Shown: positions 8,585-17,952 of the stretch, piece by piece
Position numbering within the stretch: position 1 is the first letter of the stretch
Layout of the letters: the number at the start of each line of letters is the position of its first letter
Assembly: GCF_002007605.1 (NCBI RefSeq)
Contig: NZ_CP019799.1
Location: forward strand, 558,001-622,000
DNA: 64,000 nucleotides
Reading direction: 5' to 3'
Source: Cellvibrio sp. PSBB023
Lineage (GTDB): Bacteria; Pseudomonadota; Gammaproteobacteria; Pseudomonadales; Cellvibrionaceae
Notes under the pieces: generated by a model
What the model saw: the letters and a program-made list of their open reading frames with translations, nothing else
Database searches by the model: none
Told to the model about the DNA's origin: nothing
Translations under genes and position numbers: made by a program

Positions 8585-11500
8585 TGAATTTTTTGATTGC
8601 TATCGCACTGCTGACCTGGAAAAGAGTAGGGCGCTATTACGCGTTACTTTTGCTGGCATTCGGCTTTTCAAGCCTAAGTTATGCTGCCACTTATAATCTG
8701 AGCAATGGGCAATATCCACCCTGTAATACCAGTTGGAGTGTTTCCGGCACAACTTATACCTGTACTGGTAATGGCCGCGTTTCGCTGGCAAACGGCGATG
8801 TGCTCACCGCTAATACAACAATTACTATTTCCGCAAACGATGGTTTTTCTCTAAACAATAATACGATTGGTTCTACGGCCAACAATATTAATCTGGTCTC
8901 CAGTTATGGCTCCATCCAATCGTCCAATACCAACTCGGTTTTTGGTTCTATCTCCAGTGGTAGCGGCACTATCTCTTTAACCAACACCACAGTAACAGGC
9001 ACTATTACAACCGGTGGTAATATCAATTTAAGCGGTGGCAGTGTCAGCGGAAAAGTAACCAGCAATAACAATACGATCACTACTAACGGCACTAATTTAA
9101 GTGGTGGTGCACAAGCGCAATCCGGTATGAGTTTTACTGGCGGTACACTTGCCGGCAGTTTTGTGATGACATCCAACAATCAGCTCACCATGAGCGGCGT
9201 GACAATGACGTCCGGCAGTATTTCAGGGGCGAGTACTGTCACTATTCAAAATGGTAGCCAATTGGGATCGGCTTCTTCATCCATCACTATTAGCAGTAAT
9301 AGTGGGCCGATTACTGTGAATAATTCAATCGTTCATGGAAGTTTAACGGCACCCAGCTACTCCACTGTTAATGTAACAAATAGTGGTACGGTTTACGGAA
9401 CATGTTTACCCAATTCTACGCCAGCTAATGCCTGTAATTCTGCTCCGCCTGTGTGTACAACCGGGTTGCTTGGCGGACTTACCGGCAGTCACTACAACAA
9501 TATTAATTTGTCAGGCAATCCTGTTGGTACGCGTGTTGATACCAGTGTAGATTTTGATTGGGGGGCTGGTTCATCGGGCGTGAGCGGTGTGAATAGCAAT
9601 CAGTTTTCAGTGCGATGGACCGGGCGATTGCGTGCACCTGCAACAGGCAATTACCGCTTTCAAACCGTTTCTGATGATGGCGTCAGGTTGTGGATTAACA
9701 ATCAGCTAATTATTAATAATTGGGGCGATCATGGTGCTACGACTGATACCAGCGCAACTGTTGCATTGCAAGCGGGATACGCTTACGACGTTCGTTTGGA
9801 ATACTACGAAAATAATGGCCAGGCAGTAATTCGGTTGCTGTGGAGTACTCCCGGCTCGGCAACCTTTACCACCCTGGGCACAGCGGCAGATCCAAACTAC
9901 AGCACGGCTAATTATTGCGAAGTACCTGTAGCAAACTGCAACAATGGTTTTGTGGGCAGTGCTACCGGGCAATATTTTAATAACAACAGTTTATCCGGCT
10001 CTCCTGCGGCTACGCGTCAGGACAACATTATTGATTTTGACTGGGGAACCGGTGGGCCGGGTGTTGCTGGTGTGGGTAGTGACGATTTTTCCGTGCGTTG
10101 GAATGCGACACTCAAAGTCGATGTGACTGGCAGTTATCAATTTCAAACCCTCAGTGATGATGGGGTTCGGCTCTGGGTCAACAATCAACAGATTATTAAT
10201 AATTGGACGGATCATTCGGTCACTACCGATACCAGTGCGGCCATTACTCTCACTGCAGGACAAACTTATCCCCTGCGTATGGAGTTTTACGAACGCGGTG
10301 GTTATGCGGTTGCATCACTGCGTTGGCGACGCCCGGGCGATTCCAGTTTCCTGCCAGTTTCCGGTTGTCCTGCAAAAGTACATCACTACGGCATATCGCA
10401 CAGTGGCAGTGGAATAACCTGCATGGCAGAGCCAATTACCATTAGCGCCTACGATGCAGCGGGCACATTGGTAGCACCGGAGAGTGGCACAAAAGTCGAT
10501 CTCTCCACGGCACCGGCAACCGGGAGCTGGGTTTCCTCTTCCTATATATTTTCGGGTACAGAATCTTCATTTATCGCCTATTTACGTCAAACGACAGCAG
10601 CAATATTGAATATCAATGTAACCGACGGTGCTGCCGTAGAAGATCCGGGGCGAGACCCGTCAATCAGTTTTTTAAATACGGGTTTGAAGTTTTATAACGC
10701 ATCCAATAGCAATCTCCCTATTGCTAATCAGCGTGCAGGTGTGACGGCGACGACACCGGTATTGCGTTCGATCAGAACCAACACAGACACTGGCGCCTGT
10801 GAAGCGCGGGTAACTGGAACACGTACGGTCAATGTGGGTTATGAGTGCGTCAACCCAGCCACCTGTGTTGCGAATCAAACCCTGACGTTGCAGGGCGCTT
10901 CCATCGCAGCCAATAACCAATCCAGCAGTAGCAATTTCACCCCGGTGTCATTGACGTTTAATAACAATGGTGAGGCCCCCATTCCTTTTACTTACAGTGA
11001 TGTCGGGCAAATCCGTTTGCATGCATCGCTACCACTGACCACATCGGGTAATAACCCGGCGATTACCCTGCGTGGCAGCAGTGATAATTTTGTGGTTAAA
11101 CCCGATAGGCTGGCCGTGAGTCTGGTACAGAAATCCAATGGCACCAGCAATCCCGGCAAAACCAATGAAGCGGGAGCTGCTGCCGGCTTTGTTGCTGCTG
11201 GCGAAGCATTTCGGGTTGTTGTACAAGCGCAAAATGCCAATCAACAACCCACTCCGAATTTTGGGCGAGAGACGGCAAGTGAAAATAATATTTTATTAAA
11301 AGAATTTGCCCTCGTGCATCCTGTGGGGGCCGGTACCACATTAACGCCACTCCTTAATGGCACAGCGGGAAGTTTTGGTGTCACGACCCCCCAAGGCAGT
11401 TTTGAAAATAATAATCTACGTTGGAAGCAGGTAGGCAGTTTGACACTGCGCCCGGAATTGGCTGACAACGATTATCTGGGCGCAGGTGCGCCAACTTACG

Positions 11501-12501
11501 TGGTGAGCGATACACTAGGGCGCTTCTACCCTGATCGTTTCGCATTGGCATCCGCCTCGCTTGCCAATAGCTGTAATAACACATTTTCTTACATGTCTCA
11601 GGAGGCACTGCCCCTGAATTATGTATTGCAGGCAGAGGATGCGGATGGGGCTGTTGTCAGCAATTATGGTGCAAGCTACGGCACGTTACCAACGCTGGGC
11701 TATGTAGCGGAAAATGCCAATGCAGCGAATGGAGCAGTGTTGGGCCCTCGTTTTATTGAAACAGCAACAAAAAACTGGGCGTCAGGTCGCTTGCAGGTCG
11801 GGACTAATGCGACCTTTTCCCGTGCGACAGTGCCTGACGGCCCTTTTGCTGATTTGAATGTTGGTTTAACACTGACCGATAGCTTTGATGCACGTGAACT
11901 AAAAGCAAAAAATATGAATGCGCTTACCACAGACACTTGTTCAGGCGCTGGTTGCACGGCAGTTAAATTAAATGCAATGCCACTCAATTTGCGCTATGGT
12001 CGCTTACGCCTGGATGACGCCTTTGGTTCTGGTGCTGCTAATTTGCCGGTGAAGTTTTTCACCGAACACTGGATTGGCAATCGATTTGTAAGAAATCTGG
12101 ATGATAATTGCACGCAAATTCTTCGCAGTACAGTGACCTATAACGACAAGAATATTTTAGATCCGGCCAATTTGACCGTTGGGCTTAACGGTGGTTCTAC
12201 TACCGGTAATTATGGTGCTATGAGTGCAACGGATATTAATTTCACTAATGGCGATGCCAATCATTTTTTCTCCGCTCCAGGTGCTGAGGTGGTGGGAAGT
12301 TTTGTTGTCAGTGTGGATTTAACAAGCACACCCTGGCTGCGGTTTGATTGGAACACTAGCGGAAAAGTGCCAACCAATGCTGAGTGTTCATCGGGTATAC
12401 CGGAAACTGAAAAAACCGATTGCAGGATAAGGGCAAATATTGGGTTTGGCGACTATCGCGGTCATGACCGCATTATTTATTGGCGTGAAATTTTTAATTA
12501 A
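8584..12501 (+). CDS. mshQ: MshQ, giant surface-exposed MSHA component with two PA14 domains and a DUF6701-like tail
   Basis: A 1305-residue exported protein. A hydrophobic segment ending about residue 35 (SLSYAA) acts as signal peptide. Residues about 40-280 are Asn/Ser/Thr/Gly-rich short beta repeats, likely a beta-helix. Two PA14-type domains follow at about 289-440 and 451-594; each has the DDGVRLW(I/V)NNQ core and an NNW segment. The remaining roughly 700 residues match the DUF6701 type of MshQ proteins (HHYGISHSGSGITC start, scattered cysteines). PA14 domains bind glycans in several adhesins, so a tip adhesin role is inferred. It is the last gene of the cluster. Confidence 0.85.
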   Translation: MNFLIAIALLTWKRVGRYYALLLLAFGFSSLSYAATYNLSNGQYPPCNTSWSVSGTTYTCTGNGRVSLANGDVLTANTTITISANDGFSLNNNTIGSTANNINLVSSYGSIQSSNTNSVFGSISSGSGTISLTNTTVTGTITTGGNINLSGGSVSGKVTSNNNTITTNGTNLSGGAQAQSGMSFTGGTLAGSFVMTSNNQLTMSGVTMTSGSISGASTVTIQNGSQLGSASSSITISSNSGPITVNNSIVHGSLTAPSYSTVNVTNSGTVYGTCLPNSTPANACNSAPPVCTTGLLGGLTGSHYNNINLSGNPVGTRVDTSVDFDWGAGSSGVSGVNSNQFSVRWTGRLRAPATGNYRFQTVSDDGVRLWINNQLIINNWGDHGATTDTSATVALQAGYAYDVRLEYYENNGQAVIRLLWSTPGSATFTTLGTAADPNYSTANYCEVPVANCNNGFVGSATGQYFNNNSLSGSPAATRQDNIIDFDWGTGGPGVAGVGSDDFSVRWNATLKVDVTGSYQFQTLSDDGVRLWVNNQQIINNWTDHSVTTDTSAAITLTAGQTYPLRMEFYERGGYAVASLRWRRPGDSSFLPVSGCPAKVHHYGISHSGSGITCMAEPITISAYDAAGTLVAPESGTKVDLSTAPATGSWVSSSYIFSGTESSFIAYLRQTTAAILNINVTDGAAVEDPGRDPSISFLNTGLKFYNASNSNLPIANQRAGVTATTPVLRSIRTNTDTGACEARVTGTRTVNVGYECVNPATCVANQTLTLQGASIAANNQSSSSNFTPVSLTFNNNGEAPIPFTYSDVGQIRLHASLPLTTSGNNPAITLRGSSDNFVVKPDRLAVSLVQKSNGTSNPGKTNEAGAAAGFVAAGEAFRVVVQAQNANQQPTPNFGRETASENNILLKEFALVHPVGAGTTLTPLLNGTAGSFGVTTPQGSFENNNLRWKQVGSLTLRPELADNDYLGAGAPTYVVSDTLGRFYPDRFALASASLANSCNNTFSYMSQEALPLNYVLQAEDADGAVVSNYGASYGTLPTLGYVAENANAANGAVLGPRFIETATKNWASGRLQVGTNATFSRATVPDGPFADLNVGLTLTDSFDARELKAKNMNALTTDTCSGAGCTAVKLNAMPLNLRYGRLRLDDAFGSGAANLPVKFFTEHWIGNRFVRNLDDNCTQILRSTVTYNDKNILDPANLTVGLNGGSTTGNYGAMSATDINFTNGDANHFFSAPGAEVVGSFVVSVDLTSTPWLRFDWNTSGKVPTNAECSSGIPETEKTDCRIRANIGFGDYRGHDRIIYWREIFN

Positions 12502-12525
12502 TTGAGGTTTTTCAAGCGTATTTTT

Positions 12526-12939
12526 ATGGAAATGACCATTACCACTCCCAGTTTATTGTTCCCGGCTATCTCATTGTTGATGCTTGCTTACACCAATCGA
12601 TTTGTTACTTTAGCTAATGTGATTCGCCAACTCAGCAGTATGGAAAATGCGCCTTCCAAAGATTTGGTGATCCGTCAAATTGAAAACTTGCGTATACGTA
12701 TGACAGTGATTCGTTTAATGCAGGCGTTTGGGGTGCTGTCATTTGTGTTTTGCACCTTGTCTATGTTTTCGCTGTTGTTGGCGTTTCAGGTGGCGGGCAT
12801 GTATTTGTTTGCGGCAAGTTTATTGCTGTTGGTGTTGTCTCTGTTGTTTTCGTTTTATGAAGTCAACATATCCACCAAAGCGATCAATATTGAGCTTGAA
12901 AAATTCAATGCCGTGCTAAAAAAGCACAAGCACGATTAG
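12526..12939 (+). CDS. DUF2721 family membrane protein
   Basis: A 137-residue protein starting MEMTITTPSLLFPAISLLMLAYTNRF, characteristic of DUF2721. It has three predicted membrane helices (about 8-25, 70-92, 95-115) separated by a charged stretch. An upstream TTG at 12502 would add eight residues; the ATG at 12526 is preferred, and one at 12532 is also possible. The family has no known function. It follows mshQ by 24 bp and may be co-transcribed, but it is not a known MSHA component. Confidence 0.75.
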   Translation: MEMTITTPSLLFPAISLLMLAYTNRFVTLANVIRQLSSMENAPSKDLVIRQIENLRIRMTVIRLMQAFGVLSFVFCTLSMFSLLLAFQVAGMYLFAASLLLLVLSLLFSFYEVNISTKAINIELEKFNAVLKKHKHD

Positions 12940-12975
12940 TATTTACTGCTCGTGCACTGTGTTGTTTGTCGCCCT

Positions 12976-13001
12976 ATAAAAATGGCAGCCTGTTGCTGCC
13001 A
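12976..13001 (-). terminator. Rho-independent terminator after gcvR
   Basis: TGGCAGC at 12983-12989 pairs with GCTGCCA at 12995-13001 around a five-base loop. Read on the minus strand the stem is followed by TTTTTAT. It lies 20 bp past the gcvR stop. Confidence 0.75.
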
Positions 13002-13020
13002 GTAATCCTCAGTCCATCAA

Positions 13021-13548
13021 TTATCGCTCAGTGGACGATTCCAGGCGTATATCAACGGCCAGCTCATCGGCAATCTTATCCAAATAATCGTAAAGCTCAT
13101 TCATATCCACTGCCTTGGGGACTTCAATCACGCCGGTTGCCTCAAACAGCGGCTCACCGGACCAAGGCATACTGGAACACGCCGTTTCCAGCTCACCCAT
13201 GTTAATATGGCGAGCGGCGAAGGCTTGCGCGATTTCGCGTACTATGCCGGGCCGATCATTGCCGACAACACTGAAGCTGAATTCACGGCAGTCGGGTTTG
13301 CTGATGGTAATAGCATCCTCGATAACGATTTTAAGGCCTTTGTCTGCCAGTTGACTCAGGGCGGTACGCAGCTCCGCTTGATGTGCATCGCTGACCGCTA
13401 CCTGCAAGATCCCCGCGAATTTGCCAGCCAAATGCGCCATACGGCTTTCCAGCCAATTGCCATGGTGTTGGCTAATGGTGTGAGCCAGCAGCTCAACCAC
13501 GCCAGGGCGATCGTCGCAGATAACAGTTAATACAAGTTGTGTATTCAC
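13021..13548 (-). CDS. gcvR: GcvR-type glycine cleavage system regulator with two ACT domains
   Basis: A 175-residue protein made of two ACT domains (about 4-80 and 92-165), each with the DDRPGVV or NDRPGIV turn that contacts small ligands. In E. coli, GcvR binds glycine and blocks the activator GcvA. Here no gcvA or gcv operon is nearby, so the exact target is inferred. It is divergent from yheU, with about 100 bp of shared upstream sequence. Confidence 0.85.
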   Translation of the reverse strand: MNTQLVLTVICDDRPGVVELLAHTISQHHGNWLESRMAHLAGKFAGILQVAVSDAHQAELRTALSQLADKGLKIVIEDAITISKPDCREFSFSVVGNDRPGIVREIAQAFAARHINMGELETACSSMPWSGEPLFEATGVIEVPKAVDMNELYDYLDKIADELAVDIRLESSTER

Positions 13549-13650
13549 AGTGATTCCTTATTAGTTACTTATTGAAATATCAAGGTTACTCCGCTTGTTG
13601 CCAGTGAACAAGTTATGTGTGAGCCAGCATTTTTACAGCGAGACAAGCAG

Positions 13651-13893
13651 ATGATTATTCCCTATGAACAATTATCGAGCGATGCTCTGCAAGGATTGAT
13701 AGAGGAGTTTATTACCCGCGAAGGCACTGATTACGGGGTAGAGGAAGTGTCGCTCAATACTAAGGTGGATCAGGTTAAGCAGTTATTAAAGCGACGCGAA
13801 GTCGTAGTGGTGTTTGATTTTACAACCGAGTCTGCCAGCTTACTGACGCGTCGCGATGCAGAACTTGTGCAACAGAACAACACTGTCGATTAA
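13651..13893 (+). CDS. yheU: YheU family (UPF0270) small protein
   Basis: An 80-residue protein beginning MIIPYEQLSSDALQGLIEEF with the internal EGTDYG motif of the UPF0270/YheU family. The start at 13651 is chosen because family members begin with MIIPxxxL; the frame is open further upstream. Function is unknown. It lies 27 bp before rlmM. Confidence 0.85.
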   Translation: MIIPYEQLSSDALQGLIEEFITREGTDYGVEEVSLNTKVDQVKQLLKRREVVVVFDFTTESASLLTRRDAELVQQNNTVD

Positions 13894-13920
13894 TTTTTTA
13901 CTATTTATATTGAGAATATT

Positions 13921-14973
13921 GTGAATCATTTATTTTTACATTGCCGTGCCGGATTTGAAAAAGAATGTGCGGCAGAAATTTCCGATATAGCCGCTGGGTT
14001 GGGTATCTATGGTTACAGTAAAACCAAAGATAACAGCGCCTATGTGCTATTCATCACCCACGAGCCTGATGGTGCTGAAAATATTATTCGCATGTCAGGT
14101 TTTCGCCAATTAATTTTTACCCGCCAGTGGTTTGCCTGTGCAGGGCTGATCGATAACTTGCCGGTTACGGATCGTGTAACGCCGCTGTGTGAAGCTACCG
14201 CTGCGCTACCTAAAACCAGTGAATTAATCATTGAAACAGTTGATACCAATGAAGGTAAGGAATTATCGGGGTTGAGCAAAAAGATTGTTGCACCGCTCGA
14301 AAAAGCCCTGCGCGCCCAACAATCGTTTTTTGCCAAAAGCCCGTTGCGCCTACATTTGGTTTTTATCTCCGGTACCCAAGCCTATATAGGTGTTAGCCCT
14401 ATCGCCAATTCATCGCAGTGGCCCATGGGAATTGCACGTTTGCGTTTGCCAAAAGAGGCACCAAGCCGTGCAACCTTGAAGCTGGAAGAAGCCTGGCACC
14501 ACTTTATTCCCGCAGATGAGTGGGATATTCGCTTGACATCGGGAATGCGTGCGGTTGATTTGGGGGCGGCACCGGGTGGCTGGACTTGGCAACTGGTGCA
14601 ACGCGGTATGTATGTAGAGGCTGTTGATAATGGGCCAATGGAAAAAAGCTTGCTGGAGACCGGGCAGGTTCTGCACATTTTGACCGATGGTTTTTTATAC
14701 GAACCTAAAAAGCCTGTGCATTGGTTGGTGTGCGATATTGTGGATAAACCCGCGCGTGTCACCAGCATGATTATTCGTTGGTTTACTAAAAAACACTGTC
14801 GCGAAGCTATTTTTAATTTGAAGCTGCCCATGAAGCAACGCTATGCCGAAGTGAAAAAATGCGAGGAGCGTATTCGTGCGGAATTGGAAAAAGCAGGGTT
14901 TAAGTTGGATATCCAATTCAAGCAGCTGTATCACGATCGTGAAGAGGTAACGGGATATTTGCGTGTTTATTGA
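13921..14973 (+). CDS. rlmM: RlmM, 23S rRNA (cytidine-2498-2'-O)-methyltransferase
   Basis: A 350-residue enzyme, close to the 366 of E. coli RlmM, that methylates the ribose of C2498 in 23S rRNA. The N-terminal half is THUMP-like. The C-terminal Rossmann fold has the SAM motif VDLGAAPGGWTW (about 211-222), followed by EAVDNG, VCDIVDKPAR and FNLKLPMKQR, supplying the K-D-K type catalytic residues of RrmJ-like enzymes. The start codon is GTG. Confidence 0.93.
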   Translation: MNHLFLHCRAGFEKECAAEISDIAAGLGIYGYSKTKDNSAYVLFITHEPDGAENIIRMSGFRQLIFTRQWFACAGLIDNLPVTDRVTPLCEATAALPKTSELIIETVDTNEGKELSGLSKKIVAPLEKALRAQQSFFAKSPLRLHLVFISGTQAYIGVSPIANSSQWPMGIARLRLPKEAPSRATLKLEEAWHHFIPADEWDIRLTSGMRAVDLGAAPGGWTWQLVQRGMYVEAVDNGPMEKSLLETGQVLHILTDGFLYEPKKPVHWLVCDIVDKPARVTSMIIRWFTKKHCREAIFNLKLPMKQRYAEVKKCEERIRAELEKAGFKLDIQFKQLYHDREEVTGYLRVY

Positions 14974-14981
14974 TCGTTAGA

Positions 14982-15014
14982 TTAATGGGCGATGGAAATG
15001 GCACCGCCCATTAA
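14982..15014. terminator. Inverted repeat after rlmM, likely terminator
   Basis: TTAATGGGCG at 14982-14991 pairs perfectly with CGCCCATTAA at 15005-15014 around a 13-base loop. It sits between the convergent rlmM and the minus-strand gene at 15051. No clear T run follows on either strand. Confidence 0.45.
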
Positions 15015-15050
15015 CCTGACACTTGGTGCGTGGTACATCATGTGGCCGGA

Positions 15051-15512
15051 TCAGTGATAAGAGGTGCGATCACTTTGATCTGCTGCAGTGTGTTGCAGCA
15101 CCCACTCGGTGAGTTGTACCCAATCCTCAATCAAGGTGCGTAGTAATGTCATGTGGCTGGGAGGGACATTTTTATCGCGCAGTGCACTCTCGCCAATCTC
15201 GGTTAATACCGATACTATTTTGCCAAGGTTATGTGCTTTGAGTGAATCCAATAATTGCGCGTTGAGCAGCATTTCTCCGGTATAGGCAGAGTGTAAGTCT
15301 TCGTAAGAAACATTGGGTATTGTATCTATCGCCTGCTTGACTGCATGAGCCAAAAGTGGGTGATTATTGCGCAGCAAGCGAAATGTAAGCTCAAGCGCTT
15401 GGCGGCTAAAAAAGTCAGTGGGCATATAATCTACTGCTGATTTCCGAGACATCGAACGGGGTTCCTCGGTAGTGAACGATTCTCCTACACGTTTTTCCAT
15501 TATCGATAGCAT
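15051..15512 (-). CDS. Unrecognised 153-residue cytoplasmic protein
   Basis: I do not recognise this protein. It is mostly alpha-helical, with no signal peptide, membrane segment or cysteine. A His/Leu-rich central region ([25 protein letters not shown]) is followed by helices up to about residue 145. The ATG at 15512 has GGAG seven bases upstream, and coding quality looks normal, so a real gene is likely. It is divergent from tusA with about 50 bp between starts. Confidence 0.6.
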   Translation of the reverse strand: MLSIMEKRVGESFTTEEPRSMSRKSAVDYMPTDFFSRQALELTFRLLRNNHPLLAHAVKQAIDTIPNVSYEDLHSAYTGEMLLNAQLLDSLKAHNLGKIVSVLTEIGESALRDKNVPPSHMTLLRTLIEDWVQLTEWVLQHTAADQSDRTSYH

Positions 15513-15560
15513 AGCAACTCCGCTACTATTCGTTTGTGTATTTATAGACGATTTAAAACT

Positions 15561-15794
15561 ATGAATTTGAAAATTGATAAAACTTTAGATGCGAGCGGTT
15601 TGCTGTGCCCTGAGCCGGTAATGATGTTGCACAAAATCATGCGCGAGACAGATTCAGGTTGTCTGATCGAAGTTATTTCGACAGATCCATCCACGCTGCG
15701 CGATATTCCCAAGTTTTGTTTATTTTTGGGGCATGAATTGGTTGAGCAAACTCAAACAGAGAAAAATTATATTTTTTATATTCGTAAAACGTAG
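15561..15794 (+). CDS. tusA: TusA, sulfur carrier protein
   Basis: A 77-residue TusA/SirA-family protein with the active-site LLCPEPVM motif (Cys16), which carries persulfide sulfur. In E. coli TusA passes sulfur from IscS through TusBCD/TusE to MnmA for tRNA 2-thiouridine. MnmA is encoded at 37.3 kb in this window. The ATG at 15561 gives the usual family length; no strong ribosome site is visible. Confidence 0.9.
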   Translation: MNLKIDKTLDASGLLCPEPVMMLHKIMRETDSGCLIEVISTDPSTLRDIPKFCLFLGHELVEQTQTEKNYIFYIRKT

Positions 15795-15853
15795 AAAATT
15801 ATTTTTTGTATCGTTTTGGTTATACATCCTGCGATGTTGGAGTATTGCGCAAT

Positions 15854-15882
15854 AAAAAAACGCCGCAGATGCGGCGCTTTTT
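15854..15882. terminator. Bidirectional terminator between tusA and the 15897 gene
   Basis: CGCCGC (15861-15866) pairs with GCGGCG (15871-15876) around AGAT. An A run lies upstream and a T run downstream, so it can serve both convergent genes. Confidence 0.85.
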
Positions 15883-15896
15883 TGAACAGCTTACAA

Positions 15897-16598
15897 TTAC
15901 TGCAAGCCATCAACTAATAGTGAGATGGCTGCCATGGCTTCAGGGTCTTCCGCTTTGATCTTGTTGGCGATTTGATGCTGGAAGAAATAGCGGAAATTTT
16001 CACTGGCTTGGGCTTCGTAAAGTGATTCATCCCCCGGTAACACCGGTGTACTCACCACTTTGGCTGGGTCACTGATCATGGCGTATACACTGCCATCGTA
16101 GTGCAAGCTCCAACTGACAACCTCAACCAATGCCAGGCGTTTGCTATCCGGGATTGCTAATACCGCATGGGTACCAATGGTATCGGGCAACTCCTGAATA
16201 ACATCATCGCCGCTTTCGCACTCAACTTCGTAGTATTCCGCCGCTGTTTCCAGCTCAATCACTTTATGCATCGGCGCTTCAAAGAAGAGTTCGTCAATAC
16301 CCGGATCGTAATAGCCTTCCCAGTGTCCGTTCAGTGGGTCGCACAGATCGGGGCAGGGGACTATATCGTTTAACCAAGGTACAAGCCCAACCACATCGCC
16401 GTTGGCGCGCAGGCCCCAGCAAAGAATTTTAAGGCTGTAGAGCTTTTCGGAGCTGGTATCGTTGGAGTAGAGCATTTCCAGCCCGTCCAATTCTGGCGCG
16501 AGGCGGATAAAACGCTCGTCGTGAAGCGCGGAGTAAGTCTTCTTCGTGAAGAGATCAACCACATTATCCATGTTGTGGCCAGTGTGCGAGGTCTTCAT
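15897..16598 (-). CDS. Unrecognised 233-residue protein with an internal repeat
   Basis: I do not recognise this family. The ATG at 16598 has a strong GGGGGTGG upstream and is preferred to a longer frame from 16673. Two segments look like copies of one unit, at about residues 52-90 and 153-190: each reads roughly hydrophobic-x-W-x-L-x3-G-(D/S)-V followed by a proline turn. The protein is acidic, with cysteines in the first copy (PCPDLC), and has no signal peptide. It is divergent from pdxB with 205 bp between starts. Confidence 0.65.
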   Translation of the reverse strand: MKTSHTGHNMDNVVDLFTKKTYSALHDERFIRLAPELDGLEMLYSNDTSSEKLYSLKILCWGLRANGDVVGLVPWLNDIVPCPDLCDPLNGHWEGYYDPGIDELFFEAPMHKVIELETAAEYYEVECESGDDVIQELPDTIGTHAVLAIPDSKRLALVEVVSWSLHYDGSVYAMISDPAKVVSTPVLPGDESLYEAQASENFRYFFQHQIANKIKAEDPEAMAAISLLVDGLQ

Positions 16599-16603
16599 AA
16601 TAC

Positions 16604-16650
16604 CACCCCCTAAAGTGAGGCGAGTCGCCGCTTTACAGCGGTACCCAGAC
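16604..16650 (-). promoter_or_regulatory. Structured 5' leader of the 233-residue protein
   Basis: On the minus strand just before the start codon are two successive short hairpins, CCGCTGTAAAGCGG and GGCGACTCGCC, then the ribosome site GGGGGTGG. Such a leader could affect translation. No known riboswitch class is recognised. Confidence 0.3.
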
Positions 16651-16803
16651 GATGGTTTTAAAGTCACCATCACTATATAAGGTATATGCTAAATCCCCAA
16701 AGCACAACTGCTATGGGTAAAAATTTTATTCCATAGAAATCTGTCAGGCTGATTTTTAATCAACACAAATCTATAACCTGAGGTTTCCGATAAGTGAGCT
16801 TTT

Positions 16804-17952
16804 ATGAAAATAGTTGCGGATGAAAATATCCCACTGGTCGATGCTTTTTTTAGCCCCCTTGCGCAAGTCATTCGTTTGCCGGGCCGCAACATGACTGCGG
16901 CAGATGTAAAAGAGGCAGATGCGTTGATTGTGCGTTCGGTAACCCAAGTGAATTCAGCCTTGTTAGCGGGTAGCAAGGTGAAGTTTGTCGGCACCTGCAC
17001 CATTGGTGTGGATCACCTGGATCAGCAGTATCTTGATGAGAATGCGATTGCGTGGTCGAGCGCGCCGGGCTGCAATGCCAATTCAGTCGTTGAATATGTT
17101 TACGCAGCGCTGTGCCATTTGAATATTAATTGGCTGCCCGTGACATTCGGCATTATTGGTTGCGGCAATGTGGGTGGATTGTTGTATCAACGACTGAAAG
17201 CGCAAGGTGTGAAGGTGCGCTGTTATGACCCCAACCTCAGCCTTGCCCAAAATCCTGACTTAACCACACTGGATGAAGTGCTAGCCTGCGATGTGATCAG
17301 CATGCATACACCGCTGGTGACTGCGGGCGCGCATCCAAGTTTTCATTTATTGGGGCGCACCGAGTTGCAACAACTAAAACCCGGGGCTGTGTTAATTAAT
17401 TGTGGGCGCGGCCCGGTGATTGATAATCAAGCTTTATTGGATGTACTGGGTGAGCGCGATGATATCAATGTGGTATTGGATGTGTGGGAGCCAGAGCCGA
17501 ATATTTCGTTGGAGTTATTGGACAAGGTGCTGCTGGGTAGCCCGCATATTGCGGGATACAGTTACGATGGAAAATTAAACGGCACAGACATGATTTATCA
17601 GGCGCTGTGCAAGCATATGGACAAAACGCCGCAGGCAAGTCTCACACAATTGGTTCCGCCGCTGGAAAACAATCGACTCACCATTGACGATGCCATTGCA
17701 TCGCAAGTCAGCGTATTCCAGATTGCCCAATCATTGATTAAACAAGTCTATGACATTGCCGCCGATGATGCGCGGTTGCGCGATCTTGCCCGGCAGGCGC
17801 GCAGTGGGCAGGCTCACTTTGCAGAAGGTTTTGATGGCTTGCGTAAGCATTACCCCAAGCGCCGTGAATTTCACAACTATCAGGTGTCGCTGCCAGGCTT
17901 TTCAGAGACCGACAAGCAATGGTTACAGGTATTAGGATTTAACTGTGTTTAA
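16804..17952 (+). CDS. pdxB: PdxB, erythronate-4-phosphate dehydrogenase
   Basis: A 382-residue D-2-hydroxyacid dehydrogenase-family enzyme, the usual PdxB length. It oxidises 4-phosphoerythronate in the DXP-dependent pyridoxal-phosphate pathway. The N-terminus MKIVADENIP and the segment GTCTIGVDHLD are PdxB hallmarks. The NAD-binding motif GIIGCGNVGG is at about residues 118-127, and the C-terminal DUF3410-like dimerisation domain is present. GTGAG lies upstream of the ATG. Its stop overlaps the next gene by eight bases, so the three genes to 20007 look like one operon. Confidence 0.95.
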   Translation: MKIVADENIPLVDAFFSPLAQVIRLPGRNMTAADVKEADALIVRSVTQVNSALLAGSKVKFVGTCTIGVDHLDQQYLDENAIAWSSAPGCNANSVVEYVYAALCHLNINWLPVTFGIIGCGNVGGLLYQRLKAQGVKVRCYDPNLSLAQNPDLTTLDEVLACDVISMHTPLVTAGAHPSFHLLGRTELQQLKPGAVLINCGRGPVIDNQALLDVLGERDDINVVLDVWEPEPNISLELLDKVLLGSPHIAGYSYDGKLNGTDMIYQALCKHMDKTPQASLTQLVPPLENNRLTIDDAIASQVSVFQIAQSLIKQVYDIAADDARLRDLARQARSGQAHFAEGFDGLRKHYPKRREFHNYQVSLPGFSETDKQWLQVLGFNCV

